A stretch of DNA of 64,000 nucleotides from Roseiarcus sp963836695. Its GTDB lineage: Bacteria; Pseudomonadota; Alphaproteobacteria; Rhizobiales; Beijerinckiaceae. The notes beneath the pieces were generated by a model. It made no database searches. It was given only the letters and a program-made list of their open reading frames with translations, and had not been told where the DNA came from. Of the stretch, positions 33,636 through 43,762 are shown piece by piece. The position numbers were made by a program, and so were the translations under genes. Every line of letters starts with the position of its first letter. The first letter of the stretch is position 1. Location: NCBI GenBank assembly GCA_963836695.1, contig CAWIKX010000025.1:1-64000 (forward strand), given 5' to 3'.

Positions 33636-34934
33636 ATGTCCCGAAGCTATCCCTACCAATTCTACGAAATGGCGCACGCTGCACTGGCGCCGGCGCGTGT
33701 CGTTTCCGATGCGACGCATTTCCTGTTCAGCAACCCCTGGAATCCACTCTCGAAGACCTTATTCGGCAAGAACATGTCCGCCAGCGCGGAAATGTTCGAG
33801 CGCCTGACGCGCCGCTATGGCAAGCCCAGTTTTGGGCTCGACGACATTCACGTGAACGGCCGCGTCTATCCGATCCTCGAGGAGATCGTCTGGACCAAGC
33901 CCTTCTGCAATCTCCTTCACTTCGCTCGACCGGACTTTCGCGAGGGCGCGGGCCAGCCGAAGCTACTCATCGTTGCGCCGATGTCCGGCCACTACGCCAC
34001 ATTGCTGCGCGGCACGGTCGAGGCGTTTTTGCCCCATTTCGACGTCTACATCACCGACTGGGTCGATGCACGCATGGTTCCCTTGGCGCTCGGGACCTTC
34101 GACCTCGACGACTATATCGACTACTTGCGCGAGATTCTGGTTCACCTCGGCCCCGGCGTGCACACGATCGGGGTCTGTCAGCCTTCGGTGCCGCTGCTCG
34201 CCGCAGCGGCGCTCATGGAGGCTGACGGCGATCAGGCCGCCCCCGCGAGCATGACGCTCATGGGCGGCCCGGTGGACACCCGCAAGAGCCCCACCGAGGT
34301 CAACAAGCTCGCCGAGCAGCGCGGCGTCGAATGGTTTCGCCGCAACTGCCTGCATACGGTCCCTTTCCCCTATCCCGGCCTCGGCCGGGAGGTCTATCCG
34401 GGCTTTCTGCAGCTCAGCGGCTTCATGGCGATGAACATCGACCGCCACGTCACCGCTCACCTCGAGATGTTCCAGCATCTTGTCGCGGGCGACGAGGATC
34501 CGACCGAGAAGCATCGCGAGTTCTATGACGAATATCTGGCGGTGATGGATCTCGCCGCCGAATACTACATGCAGACGGTCGAGACGGTGTTCGTGCGCCA
34601 TGCTTTGCCGAAGGGCGAGATGACTCACCGCGGGCAAGTGGTCGACCTGAAAGCGATCCGCAACAGCGGGCTTCTGAGCGTGGAAGGCGAGAAGGACGAC
34701 ATCTCGGGCGTCGGCCAAACCCGCGCCGCCAACGATTTGTGCGTCAACATCCCAGAATCACGGAAGCACTATCATCTGGCCAAGGGTGTGGGCCATTACG
34801 GTGTGTTCAACGGCTCCCGCTTCCGCAACGAGATCGCCCCGACCATCCGCGAGTTCATCGCCGGGATCGAGGCCAGCGCCAAATCGGCCAAGCCGCCGAA
34901 GCTCAACGGATCGCGACGCCCGAAACGCGGCTAG
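33636..34934 (+). CDS. phaZ: Intracellular polyhydroxyalkanoate depolymerase
   Basis: 432 residues of the PhaZ intracellular family, which mobilises stored PHB granules. The N-terminus SYPYQFYEMAHAALAPARVV is diagnostic, and the lipase-like box is IGVCQPSVPLLA with Cys as nucleophile, as in the Ralstonia PhaZa1 type. A catalytic His lies in GVGHYGVFNGSRFR. ATG 33636 gives the family start; upstream in-frame ATG 33567 adds unrelated residues. PHA storage fits a methanotroph-like lifestyle. Confidence 0.9.
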   Translation: MSRSYPYQFYEMAHAALAPARVVSDATHFLFSNPWNPLSKTLFGKNMSASAEMFERLTRRYGKPSFGLDDIHVNGRVYPILEEIVWTKPFCNLLHFARPDFREGAGQPKLLIVAPMSGHYATLLRGTVEAFLPHFDVYITDWVDARMVPLALGTFDLDDYIDYLREILVHLGPGVHTIGVCQPSVPLLAAAALMEADGDQAAPASMTLMGGPVDTRKSPTEVNKLAEQRGVEWFRRNCLHTVPFPYPGLGREVYPGFLQLSGFMAMNIDRHVTAHLEMFQHLVAGDEDPTEKHREFYDEYLAVMDLAAEYYMQTVETVFVRHALPKGEMTHRGQVVDLKAIRNSGLLSVEGEKDDISGVGQTRAANDLCVNIPESRKHYHLAKGVGHYGVFNGSRFRNEIAPTIREFIAGIEASAKSAKPPKLNGSRRPKRG

Positions 34935-34974
34935 CCCAAAAAAGCGCTCTCGGCGCCGGCAGTTGATTGAACCG

Positions 34975-35083
34975 CGCTCGTCATTGCGAGGAGCGTAGCG
35001 ACGAAGCAACCTAGGGGAACGTAGGACGCCCTACGACTTCTGGATCGCCACGTCGGCCTTCGGCCTCTTCGCGATGACAATTC
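34975..35083. repeat. Intergenic palindromic repeat (GTCATTGCGAGGAGC type)
   Basis: The left end GTCATTGCGAGGAGC near 34980 pairs with CTTCGCGATGACAA near 35070, with GGATCGCCACG and CTTCGG inside. Repeats of this kind, with CATTGCGAGGAGCG and a distant CGCGATGAC, are scattered in many alphaproteobacterial genomes. It lies between convergent phaZ and minE. Confidence 0.65.
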
Positions 35084-35111
35084 CATTGCGCCGCCGCCAC
35101 GGCGGAGAACC

Positions 35112-35390
35112 TCAGGCGGCCGACGCCTGAGGCCGAGCGACGAACTTGTCGCAGGGAATCTCGACATCGATCTCAAGCGTCGAGAACGAGTCCGCGCGCT
35201 CCATTTTGACGGACAGCTTCTCCGGATCGAATTCGATGTGACGCGCGATGGTGGCCAGCAATTCGTCGCGCAGGATGGTGACGAGATCGCGCGGACCCAG
35301 CGCCGTGCGCTCGTGGGCAAGCAGGATTTGCAGGCGTTCGCGCGCGACCGGCGCGGTGCCGCGAGGCTTGAGGAAGTTAAACAGGTTCAT
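35112..35390 (-). CDS. minE: Cell division topological specificity factor MinE
   Basis: 92 residues. The N-terminal anti-MinCD part contains ARERLQILLAHERTALGPRD and the C-terminal topological domain follows (LRDELLATIARHI). MinE drives MinD oscillation to place the septum at mid-cell. Its ATG overlaps the minD stop by 4 bases. Confidence 0.93.
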   Translation of the reverse strand: MNLFNFLKPRGTAPVARERLQILLAHERTALGPRDLVTILRDELLATIARHIEFDPEKLSVKMERADSFSTLEIDVEIPCDKFVARPQASAA

Positions 35391-36205
35391 GCTGCCCTCC
35401 GGCCGAACAGGCGCGTGAAGAAGGTCCTCTTCTCATCCGGGATCGCGACCGGGCCTTTCGTCTCGCCGCCAAGGCGCCGCGCCGCTTCGAGATAGGCTTG
35501 TCCAGCCGGGCCGCCCGCGGCGTTGATCGTCACCGGAGCGCCGATATTGGAAGCGCGCAGGATCTCTCTGCTCTCCGGGATCACGCCCAAGAGCGGGATC
35601 GACAGGATCTCCAGCACGTCTTCGATGCTGAGCATCTCGCCCGAGTTCGAGCGGGCGGGATCGAAGCGAGTGAGCAGCAAGTGTTTGTCCATCTGCTCGC
35701 CACGCTCGGCGCGAAGCGTCTTGGAATCGAGGAGGCCGATGATGCGGTCGGAATCGCGCACCGACGACACTTCCGGATTGGCGACCACGATCGCCTGGTC
35801 CGCGTGCCGCATCGCCAGAAGCGCGCCGCGCTCGATGCCCGCCGGACTGTCGCAAAGCACATAGTCGAATGTCTCGCGCAATTCGCCGATGACCCGTTCG
35901 ACGCCTTCGGCGGTCAGTGCGTCCTTGTCGCGTGTCTGAGAGGCTGCGAGCAGGTACAGCGTGTCGATGCGCTTATCCCGGATCATCGCCTGCGCGAGCT
36001 TGGCGTCGCCCTGCGCCACATTGATGAAATCAAAGACGACGCGCCGCTCTGCGCCCATGACCAGATCGAGATTGCGCAGCCCAACGTCGAAATCGACGAC
36101 GCAGACGCGTTTTCCGCTATGCGCGAGCGCCGCCCCCAGCGACGCCGTCGAGGTGGTTTTGCCCACGCCGCCCTTTCCTGATGTAACGACGATCACCTTG
36201 CTCAT
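35387..36205 (-). CDS. minD: Septum site-determining protein MinD
   Basis: 272 residues, a deviant Walker ATPase with VVTSGKGGVGKTTSTASLG at the start, the DFDVGLRNLDLVMG loop and the CDSPAGIE motif. A C-terminal amphipathic helix (FFTRLFGRRAA) binds the membrane. It recruits MinC and is released by MinE. Confidence 0.95.
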   Translation of the reverse strand: MSKVIVVTSGKGGVGKTTSTASLGAALAHSGKRVCVVDFDVGLRNLDLVMGAERRVVFDFINVAQGDAKLAQAMIRDKRIDTLYLLAASQTRDKDALTAEGVERVIGELRETFDYVLCDSPAGIERGALLAMRHADQAIVVANPEVSSVRDSDRIIGLLDSKTLRAERGEQMDKHLLLTRFDPARSNSGEMLSIEDVLEILSIPLLGVIPESREILRASNIGAPVTINAAGGPAGQAYLEAARRLGGETKGPVAIPDEKRTFFTRLFGRRAA

Positions 36206-36228
36206 GCGTGTTGTCCCTTTGGAGCCCT

Positions 36229-36954
36229 TCAGCTTAGGATTCGGAGTTTGAGTTCGTCACCATCGAGCCGCGCCTCGAGAGCGCGGCCTTCCATGCCCGA
36301 CTCGGTGTTTTCCGCCGTGACATAGGCGCCCCCGATGCAGAGCAGTTCGGCCCTTGCTTCGGTGCAGAAGATGCGCGCGGAGCGTGAGCCCGAGATCCCG
36401 GCGATCACCCTGCCCTGCAGCGCGCCATAGATGTGAACCGAGCCGCCGGCGACGATTTCCGCGCCAGAAGCGACGCGACCAATGATTGTGACGTCTCCCT
36501 GGGGATGCATGATCGTCTGGCCCGAGCGCACATTGCCATCGACGATTAGCGATTCGGTCTTTTCGGCGGCGCCTTGCGCAACGACCGGCGACTCTTCCTC
36601 TCGCTCTGTCGGCGCATCCTCCCGCAGCGTCGGCGGATCGATCGGCCGCCCCCCGGAGACGACCGGAGGCAGGTGCGGGCCGACCAATCCTCGGTCGACG
36701 TTCTCCGCGCCCATGACCCGGATGTGGCGCCGCGCGAGGCCGCTCAAGAGGTCGCGATATTCCTTGAGCGTGATGTCGAGCGCCGCCATGTCGAGGATGA
36801 CGGGCCTCGCGATGAAGAAGGTCGGAGAGCGGGCGAGCCACGCGTCGAGCGCCGTAAACCAATCAGCGAGCGGTTGAACGGGTTCGAGCACATAGGCCAG
36901 AAGCGATTGAGCTCGAAACTTGAGCGTTTGAGCGGGGCCTACATGCGCGTTCAT
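36229..36954 (-). CDS. minC: Septum formation inhibitor MinC
   Basis: 241 residues from ATG 36954. The C-terminal beta-helix domain is clear (VRSGQTIMHPQGDVTIIGRV, ASGAEIVAGGSVHIYGALQG). The N-terminal FtsZ-inhibiting domain includes LVGPHLPPVVSGG near the linker. An in-frame ATG at 37035 exists but adds unrelated sequence. First gene of the min operon. Confidence 0.92.
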   Translation of the reverse strand: MNAHVGPAQTLKFRAQSLLAYVLEPVQPLADWFTALDAWLARSPTFFIARPVILDMAALDITLKEYRDLLSGLARRHIRVMGAENVDRGLVGPHLPPVVSGGRPIDPPTLREDAPTEREEESPVVAQGAAEKTESLIVDGNVRSGQTIMHPQGDVTIIGRVASGAEIVAGGSVHIYGALQGRVIAGISGSRSARIFCTEARAELLCIGGAYVTAENTESGMEGRALEARLDGDELKLRILS

Positions 36955-37171
36955 CGCACCAGTCCGTTGGCGTTTCGTTAACCACGTTTGCGTCGGAATG
37001 GTTACCGAACGGTTAAGAACCGGCCTTCCCCTCATGTTTGTCGGTTGAAAATAAGCGCCCGCGCCGTCCGGTCGGACGGCTCATCTGCGGAAGAACGAAC
37101 GCGGTCCGCAAAGGAACGCGTGGTGAGGGCAATGCGGAGCCGCAGCCATGGCGCGCCGATTGCGTTGGGCC

Positions 37172-37759
37172 CTAATTCATTGCCTTGAGGATCTGCGGCT
37201 TGATCTCGCTCTCCAGCGTCGCAGCGGTGATCGGCCCGACGAGCTTGAAGGCGAGCTTGCCGTCGCCACGAACCACGAATGTCTCGGGCACGCCATAGAC
37301 GCCCCAGTCGATGCCGGCGCGATTGTCCTCATCGAGACCCACTCTGGTGTAGGGGTCGCCCTTGGCGCCAAGGAAGCGACGGACGTTTTCAGACGAATCC
37401 TTTTGCGCGACGCCATAGATGGCGACGCCCTTGGCCTTGAGGGCGGGGTCGCCAGCGAGCGCCATTAGATATTGATGTTCGAAGTGGCACGGCTTGCACC
37501 AGGAGCCAAAGACGTTAACGAGGCTGACATGGCCGGCGCGCAAGTCCGCGTCGGTCAAGCCGGGCGCGCCATCGAGTCCAGGCAGATTGAGCGGCGGGGC
37601 CGTTTGTCCGATCAGGACCGAGGGGATGCTGGCCGGATCGCCCGCGCCGAGGCGCTCGAACAGAAGCCACGCCAGGCCCATGAACACGACGAGCGGCAGG
37701 TAGGCAAGCCAACGCCGTCGGGGGCGAGTGGCGACCGCAGGTTCGGCCTCGACGCTCAT
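37172..37759 (-). CDS. ccmG: Thiol:disulfide interchange protein CcmG (DsbE)
   Basis: 195 residues with an N-terminal membrane anchor (WLAYLPLVVFMGLAWLLFER) and a periplasmic thioredoxin domain. The active pair is NVFGSWCKPCHFEHQ and the CcmG-specific insertion includes KGVAIYGVAQKDSS. It keeps apocytochrome c thiols reduced for heme attachment. Its ATG overlaps the ccmD stop by 4 bases. The rest of the ccm genes, ccmA and ccmB, lie 12 kb away on the other strand. Confidence 0.92.
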   Translation of the reverse strand: MSVEAEPAVATRPRRRWLAYLPLVVFMGLAWLLFERLGAGDPASIPSVLIGQTAPPLNLPGLDGAPGLTDADLRAGHVSLVNVFGSWCKPCHFEHQYLMALAGDPALKAKGVAIYGVAQKDSSENVRRFLGAKGDPYTRVGLDEDNRAGIDWGVYGVPETFVVRGDGKLAFKLVGPITAATLESEIKPQILKAMN

Positions 37760-37935
37760 CGGCGCTCAGCCCCTCGGGCGCCGGCTCGCGCGCCGTCCAG
37801 CGCCCGCGTTGCGCGCGCCAGCTCGGCGCTCAAGCCGCGGAAGTCCAACACCACCCAGCCAATCATCGCGCCGACCGTCGCCGCCGCGACCGCATAGGCC
37901 GCGACGATGAAACCGATGTGCGGGTCGCCCATCAT
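37756..37935 (-). CDS. ccmD: Heme exporter protein CcmD
   Basis: 59 residues with one membrane helix (IGFIVAAYAVAAATVGAMIG) followed by a charged tail (RGLSAELARATRALDGARAG). CcmD binds the CcmABC heme-handling complex. ATG 37935 and 37932 are both possible. It overlaps ccmC upstream and ccmG downstream, so the three are tightly coupled. Confidence 0.85.
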   Translation of the reverse strand: MMGDPHIGFIVAAYAVAAATVGAMIGWVVLDFRGLSAELARATRALDGARAGARGAERR

Positions 37936-38687
37936 ACGCCTCCCGCGGCCAATTCCGGCGCGAGCCGGTCGCCTTCGACCGCCGCCAGCATGGTGACGCG
38001 AGCAATCCGACGACGCAGGATTTCGTTGCGGATCGCCATCAGGTGCAGGGTGAGGAAGAGGCAGGTGAAGGCGAGCGACATCACAATCAAGGGCCATAGC
38101 AGTTCTGGCGCGATCGTCGGCCCGTCGAGCCGGAACACCGACGCCGGCTGATGCAAGGTGTTCCACCAGTCGACCGAGAATTTGATGATTGGCAGATCGA
38201 CCGCGCCAACGAGCGTCAGGATCGCCACGGCTTTTGCCGCGCGGCCCGGATCGTCGATCGCCCGCCATAGTGCGATGAGGCCAAGATAAAGAATGAACAG
38301 CACCAGCACGGAAGTCAGGCGCGCGTCCCAAACCCAGTAGGCGCCCCACATCGGCTTGCCCCACAGCGAGCCGGTGACAAGGCAGATGAAAGTAAAACCC
38401 GCGCCGAGCGGCGCCGCAGCCTTCTGCGCGGCGTCGGCAAGCGGATGACGCCACACGAGCGTTCCGAGCGCGGCCGCCGTCATGACCGCATAGATGAAGG
38501 TCGCCATCCAGGCCGCCGGCACATGGAGATACATGATCTTGACGGTGTCGCCCTGCTGGTAGTCGGGCGGCGCGACAAAGGAGAGCCATAAGCCTGCGAC
38601 AAACAGGATCGCCGTCGCCGCCGCGAGCCACGGCAGCACCCGGCGCGTCAGCTCGACGAAGGCCGTCGGATTGGCGAGATTGACCAT
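37932..38687 (-). CDS. ccmC: Heme exporter protein CcmC
   Basis: 251 residues with six hydrophobic segments. The tryptophan-rich heme-handling signature WGAYWVWDARLTSVLVLF is intact, and His residues in YLHVPAAWMA and WWNTLHQP bind heme in the family. It passes heme to CcmE. First gene of a ccmC-ccmD-ccmG operon here. Confidence 0.93.
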   Translation of the reverse strand: MVNLANPTAFVELTRRVLPWLAAATAILFVAGLWLSFVAPPDYQQGDTVKIMYLHVPAAWMATFIYAVMTAAALGTLVWRHPLADAAQKAAAPLGAGFTFICLVTGSLWGKPMWGAYWVWDARLTSVLVLFILYLGLIALWRAIDDPGRAAKAVAILTLVGAVDLPIIKFSVDWWNTLHQPASVFRLDGPTIAPELLWPLIVMSLAFTCLFLTLHLMAIRNEILRRRIARVTMLAAVEGDRLAPELAAGGV

Positions 38688-39112
38688 GGGCGGCCTCTCT
38701 TATGCCAGCGCGAACGGGGCGGCAATGCGGCGATCTGGCGGGGGTGCCGACCCGCGCGAGCGCGATCACCTAAAGCCAAGCGCAACGAGCGTACGCCCGC
38801 AATGCTTAAGAGACGGCGCCGGTTCCCCGTCGGGCCCCGGTGAGGGCGCTCAGAGGCAAAATCGCAGATATCACGTGGCCTCGTAGGCCAAAGCGCAGGC
38901 TCTGCGCGGCAATGGGTGCGCACTATGCTTGCCGCTTAGGCAACGCGCACATTACAACATAGTACACATGTAATAGTGGCGAGCGCTTGCCGTGTTTGCC
39001 GCTCCTCGAATTGCGGGCTCCCTCGCCGAGGCAAGCGGCGGACGACTCGCTAATCGCGCCGCAAGCCCTTGAAAAGGCTTAATCGCAACTCGCAAACACC
39101 GCGAGCCGAGCC
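38688..39112. other. Intergenic region upstream of ccmC with an inverted repeat
   Basis: No gene is supported. ATTACA at 38951-38956 pairs with TGTAAT at 38969-38974, a possible operator of unknown regulator. The region probably holds the ccmC operon promoter. Confidence 0.4.
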
Positions 39113-40741
39113 TCAGGTGATGACAGTCGGTTCCTTGCGACCCGTCCGCTTCTCGATCTCGGCAAGGCTTCTTGAAAGCTCGATGAGATCGGCGAGCGCA
39201 GCCTGGGTGTCCTGATCGAGCTTGCCCGACGGCGGCTCGTAATGTTCGATATAGACACGCAGCGTCGCGCCGACCGTCCCCGTGCCCGACAGGCGGTAAA
39301 CAATACGCGCGCCGCCCTCGAACATCACCCTTATGCCTTGATCGGGCGTGTCCGACCCGTCGACCGGGTCGTGATAGGCGAAATCGTCCGCCGCCTCGAC
39401 CTTATGCGCGCCGAAGGTCTTGCCGGGAAGCGTGGCTGTGGCGTCACGCAGGAGGTCCATAAGGCCGTGGGCGGCGCCAAGATCGATCTCCTCGTAGTCG
39501 TGGCGCGTGTAGTAGTTGCGGCCATAGGTTCGCCAATGCTCGCCCACCAGGTCTTTGACCGACATGCGACGCCTGGCGAGGATGTTGAGCCAGAACAAGA
39601 CCGCCCACACCCCGTCCTTCTCGCGAATATGGTTCGAACCGGTGCCGAAGCTCTCCTCGCCGCACAGCGTCGCCAGGCCGGCATCAAGCAGATTGCCGAA
39701 GAACTTCCATCCCGTCGGGGTCTCGTAGGACTTGATGCCGAGCTTGGCGGCGACGCGGTCGGCCGCGGCGCTGGTCGGCATCGAGCGCGCGACGCCGGCG
39801 AGGTCCTTGGCGTAGCCAGGGGCGCAATGAGCGTTGGCGGTGAGGATCGCGAGCGAATCCGATGGCGTGACGTAAGCCCCACGTCCCAGAATCATGTTGC
39901 GATCTCCATCGCCGTCCGACGCGCCTCCGAAATCCGGCGCGTTCGGCGACATCATGAAGTCGAACAGGTCCTTAGCGTAGGTCGGGTTGGGGTCGGGGTG
40001 ATGGCCGCCGAAATCGGGCAACGGGGTCCCGTTGACCACAGTTCCGGCGCCTGCCTTCAGTTCGTCCTCGAAGATCACATGCGCATAGGGACCGGTCACC
40101 GCGTGTAGCCCGTCAAACCGCATGCGGAAGCCCGAGGCGAACATGGCGCGGATGGCGTCGAAGTCGAACAGCGTCTTCATCAACGACAAATATTGCGCGA
40201 CCGGGTCGATGATCTCGACCTCGGTCTTCTCGACCTTGACCGTACCGAGGCGGTCGATGTCGACGTCCGCGGCGTCCGAGATCTTGTAAGAGGAGATCGT
40301 CTTGGTGTGGGCGAAGATCGCTTCGGTGACATTTTCCGGGGCGGGTCCGCCGGCGCTGATGTTGTACTTGACGCCGAAATCGCCCTGCGGGCCGCCGGGA
40401 TTGTGGCTCGCCGATAAGATGATCCCGCCGTAGGCCTGCAATGCGCGGATCAACGCCGAGACGGCGGGGGTGGAGAGAATCCCCCCCTTGCCGACGACGA
40501 CGCGGCCAAAGCCGTTCGCCGCGGCGATCTTGATCACAACCTGGATCGCCTCGCGGTTGAAGAAGCGCCCGTCGCCGCCGAGGACAAAGGTTTTGCCCTG
40601 AAAGCCCTCGAGCGAGTTGAAAGTCGACTGAATGAAGTTTTCGAGGTAGTGGGGCTCCTGAAAGACCGTCACCTTCTTGCGCAGACCCGAGGTGCCTGGC
40701 CTCTGGTCCGCGAACGGCTTGGTGGCGACGGTCCGGATCAT
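39113..40741 (-). CDS. pgm: Phosphoglucomutase
   Basis: 542 residues. Converts glucose-1-phosphate and glucose-6-phosphate for glycogen and sugar nucleotide synthesis. The phosphoserine loop is GGIILSASHNPGGPQGDFG, the metal loop is GGASDGDGDRNMILG and the sugar-binding loop is LCGEESFGTGSNHIREKDG. ATG 40741 has GGGAGA upstream; an in-frame ATG at 40840 overlaps the glmM promoter side and is unlikely. Divergent from glmM. Confidence 0.95.
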   Translation of the reverse strand: MIRTVATKPFADQRPGTSGLRKKVTVFQEPHYLENFIQSTFNSLEGFQGKTFVLGGDGRFFNREAIQVVIKIAAANGFGRVVVGKGGILSTPAVSALIRALQAYGGIILSASHNPGGPQGDFGVKYNISAGGPAPENVTEAIFAHTKTISSYKISDAADVDIDRLGTVKVEKTEVEIIDPVAQYLSLMKTLFDFDAIRAMFASGFRMRFDGLHAVTGPYAHVIFEDELKAGAGTVVNGTPLPDFGGHHPDPNPTYAKDLFDFMMSPNAPDFGGASDGDGDRNMILGRGAYVTPSDSLAILTANAHCAPGYAKDLAGVARSMPTSAAADRVAAKLGIKSYETPTGWKFFGNLLDAGLATLCGEESFGTGSNHIREKDGVWAVLFWLNILARRRMSVKDLVGEHWRTYGRNYYTRHDYEEIDLGAAHGLMDLLRDATATLPGKTFGAHKVEAADDFAYHDPVDGSDTPDQGIRVMFEGGARIVYRLSGTGTVGATLRVYIEHYEPPSGKLDQDTQAALADLIELSRSLAEIEKRTGRKEPTVIT

Positions 40742-40956
40742 CGGCGTTCTCCCAGGAAGGCGACTGAACTTGTGAGCGCCGCTTAAGCGCTTCGGACGAA
40801 TGCGCCTAAGCACTCTAGGCGCCCGGAACGGGTTGGGCAACGCCGCCTCGTAGCGTTAACGTCTAGCAACGAATTGTGAAACTTTTGTCCGCTTATATGC
40901 GGTATGAGCATGACGCAGCGTTCGAACGGCGTCGTTTGATTCGCCTGGGAGCGTAC

Positions 40957-42297
<1,341 letters not shown>

Positions 42298-42402
42298 GCG
42301 GCCGTTCTCGCGAAACCCTAAAGAATTCTTAACTGCGCGCGAAAAATTCCTGCTTTCAAATTTCTCAAATCACCGTAACATGCCAGTGTCGTCAACCAGC
42401 CG

Positions 42403-42416
42403 AAAGGAGGTGATCC
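42403..42416 (+). promoter_or_regulatory. Extreme Shine-Dalgarno match
   Basis: AAAGGAGGTGATCC is fully complementary to the 3' end of bacterial 16S rRNA (GGATCACCTCCTTT). The match extends to GAAAGGAGGTGATCCAG, 17 bases, when compared with the usual alphaproteobacterial 16S end. It sits 7 bases from the GTG of a 24-codon reading frame. Confidence 0.8.
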
Positions 42417-42417
42417 A

Positions 42418-42492
42418 GTGTCTCATTGTCTTACGCCCCGCGTGATCGAAGAGGCCTGGGTTATTGCCCCCGCGAAGGAATTTCGCGCATAG
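42418..42492 (+). CDS. Putative 24-residue small protein
   Basis: GTG 42418 to TAG 42490-42492 encodes 24 residues, including CLTPRVIEEAWVIAPAKEFR. No membrane helix or signal is visible. The extreme ribosome site before it and the hairpin terminator after it make a compact, self-contained unit between glmM and purC. Homologues are not known to me, so translation is inferred from the ribosome site alone. It could also be a regulatory RNA that binds the 16S tail. Confidence 0.55.
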   Translation: MSHCLTPRVIEEAWVIAPAKEFRA

Positions 42493-42550
42493 CGAGCGCT
42501 CGCTAGGCAACAACTCTAGGGCGCCGGCGAGCTTGCGTGGCGCGACAATG

Positions 42551-42585
42551 GAAGGGCCGTTCCGAAAGGAGCGGCCCTTCTCTTT
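42551..42585 (+). terminator. Rho-independent-type terminator after the small gene
   Basis: GAAGGGCCG at 42551-42559 pairs perfectly with CGGCCCTTC at 42572-42580, with a 12-base loop, followed by TCTTT. Confidence 0.75.
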
Positions 42586-42897
42586 CCGGGGGGTTATGGC
42601 CCGGAAGCCGTCTTAGTGACTCAATTTGGCCGTTATTTTGCCGCGGTCCTCGCGCCCGGTCGAGCCAGGGCGGCTGCGACCTTCGTCTAAACGGTACGGC
42701 GACGCGGAAAGTTTGTGCCAGGGCCGGCAATCAGGTAGATTGTCGGGACGGGGCAGGCTCCGGGTCCGGACGAGTAGTCCAATGCTTGGGTTTCGCGGTC
42801 CGAATCCCCATATCCCAAGCCTGCCATCGCGGCTTCTCCGGGATAGCCGTCAGAAAAGGCCACGCGAATGGATTTCCTCAAGCCACGGTCGCACCGC

Positions 42898-43665
42898 ATG
42901 AATCGCCGCAGACGCATTTATGAAGGTAAAGCCAAGGTCCTGTACGAGGGCCCGGAGCCCGGCACCCTCATCCAATATTTCAAGGACGATGCGACCGCGT
43001 TCAACGCCAAGAAGCATGAGGTCATCGAAGGCAAAGGCGTTCTCAACAACCAAATCTCGGAATACGTCTTCCAGCGCCTCAATGACATCGGCGTTCCCAC
43101 TCATTTTATCCGCCGAATCAACATGCGCGAGCAGTTGATTCGCGAGGTCGAGATCATTCCGCTCGAGGTCGTGGTGCGCAATGTCGCGGCCGGGTCGCTG
43201 TCCACTCGCCTTGGCCTCGAGGAAGGCACTCAGCTGCCGCGGTCGATCATCGAGTTTTATTACAAGAACGATCAGCTGAACGACCCGATGGTTTCGGAAG
43301 AGCACATCACCGCCTTCGGCTGGGCCGCGCCGCAGGAGATCGACGACATCATGGCGCTGGCGATCCGGGTCAACGACTTCTTGTCCGGGCTCTTTCTTGG
43401 CGTCGGCATCCGACTGGTCGATTTCAAGATCGAAACCGGGCGCCTATGGGAGGGCGAGACCATGCGGATCGTGCTCGCCGACGAGATCAGCCCCAACTCG
43501 TGTCGTCTGTGGGACGTCAAGACCAACGACAAAATGGACAAGGACCGCTTCCGCAAAGACCTCGGCGGCATGATCGAAGCCTATACTGAAGTGGCTCGCC
43601 GGCTCGGCGTTGTGCAGGAGAACGAGTATACGCGCGCCGCGGCCGGTCCCCGGCTGGTAAAATAG
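42898..43665 (+). CDS. purC: Phosphoribosylaminoimidazole-succinocarboxamide synthase
   Basis: 255 residues. SAICAR synthetase, purine pathway. MNRRRRIYEGKAKVLYEGPE is the standard alphaproteobacterial start; written in parts, RRRRIYEGKAKVLYEG. The nucleotide and substrate region shows VVRNVAAGSLSTRLGLEEG and LVDFKIETGRLWEGE, then SPNSCRLWDVKT. An upstream in-frame ATG at 42868 would add ten residues. It is separated from purQS by 27 kb. Confidence 0.95.
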   Translation: MNRRRRIYEGKAKVLYEGPEPGTLIQYFKDDATAFNAKKHEVIEGKGVLNNQISEYVFQRLNDIGVPTHFIRRINMREQLIREVEIIPLEVVVRNVAAGSLSTRLGLEEGTQLPRSIIEFYYKNDQLNDPMVSEEHITAFGWAAPQEIDDIMALAIRVNDFLSGLFLGVGIRLVDFKIETGRLWEGETMRIVLADEISPNSCRLWDVKTNDKMDKDRFRKDLGGMIEAYTEVARRLGVVQENEYTRAAAGPRLVK

Positions 43666-43762
43666 GGCGATTTGTAGTCGAGCGAGCCTTGGGCGGCTCG
43701 CTCGGGAAGCTGACCCTCGCCAGCCGCGGGCCATCGGAACCTGCGCTCCCCTTGGAGGCCGC

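Noticed and set aside
42298..42897. tRNA or rRNA fragment suspected because of the 16S-like 17 bases
   Set aside because: Only the 17 bases match and the flanks do not continue as 16S; a ribosome site with a reading frame fits better.
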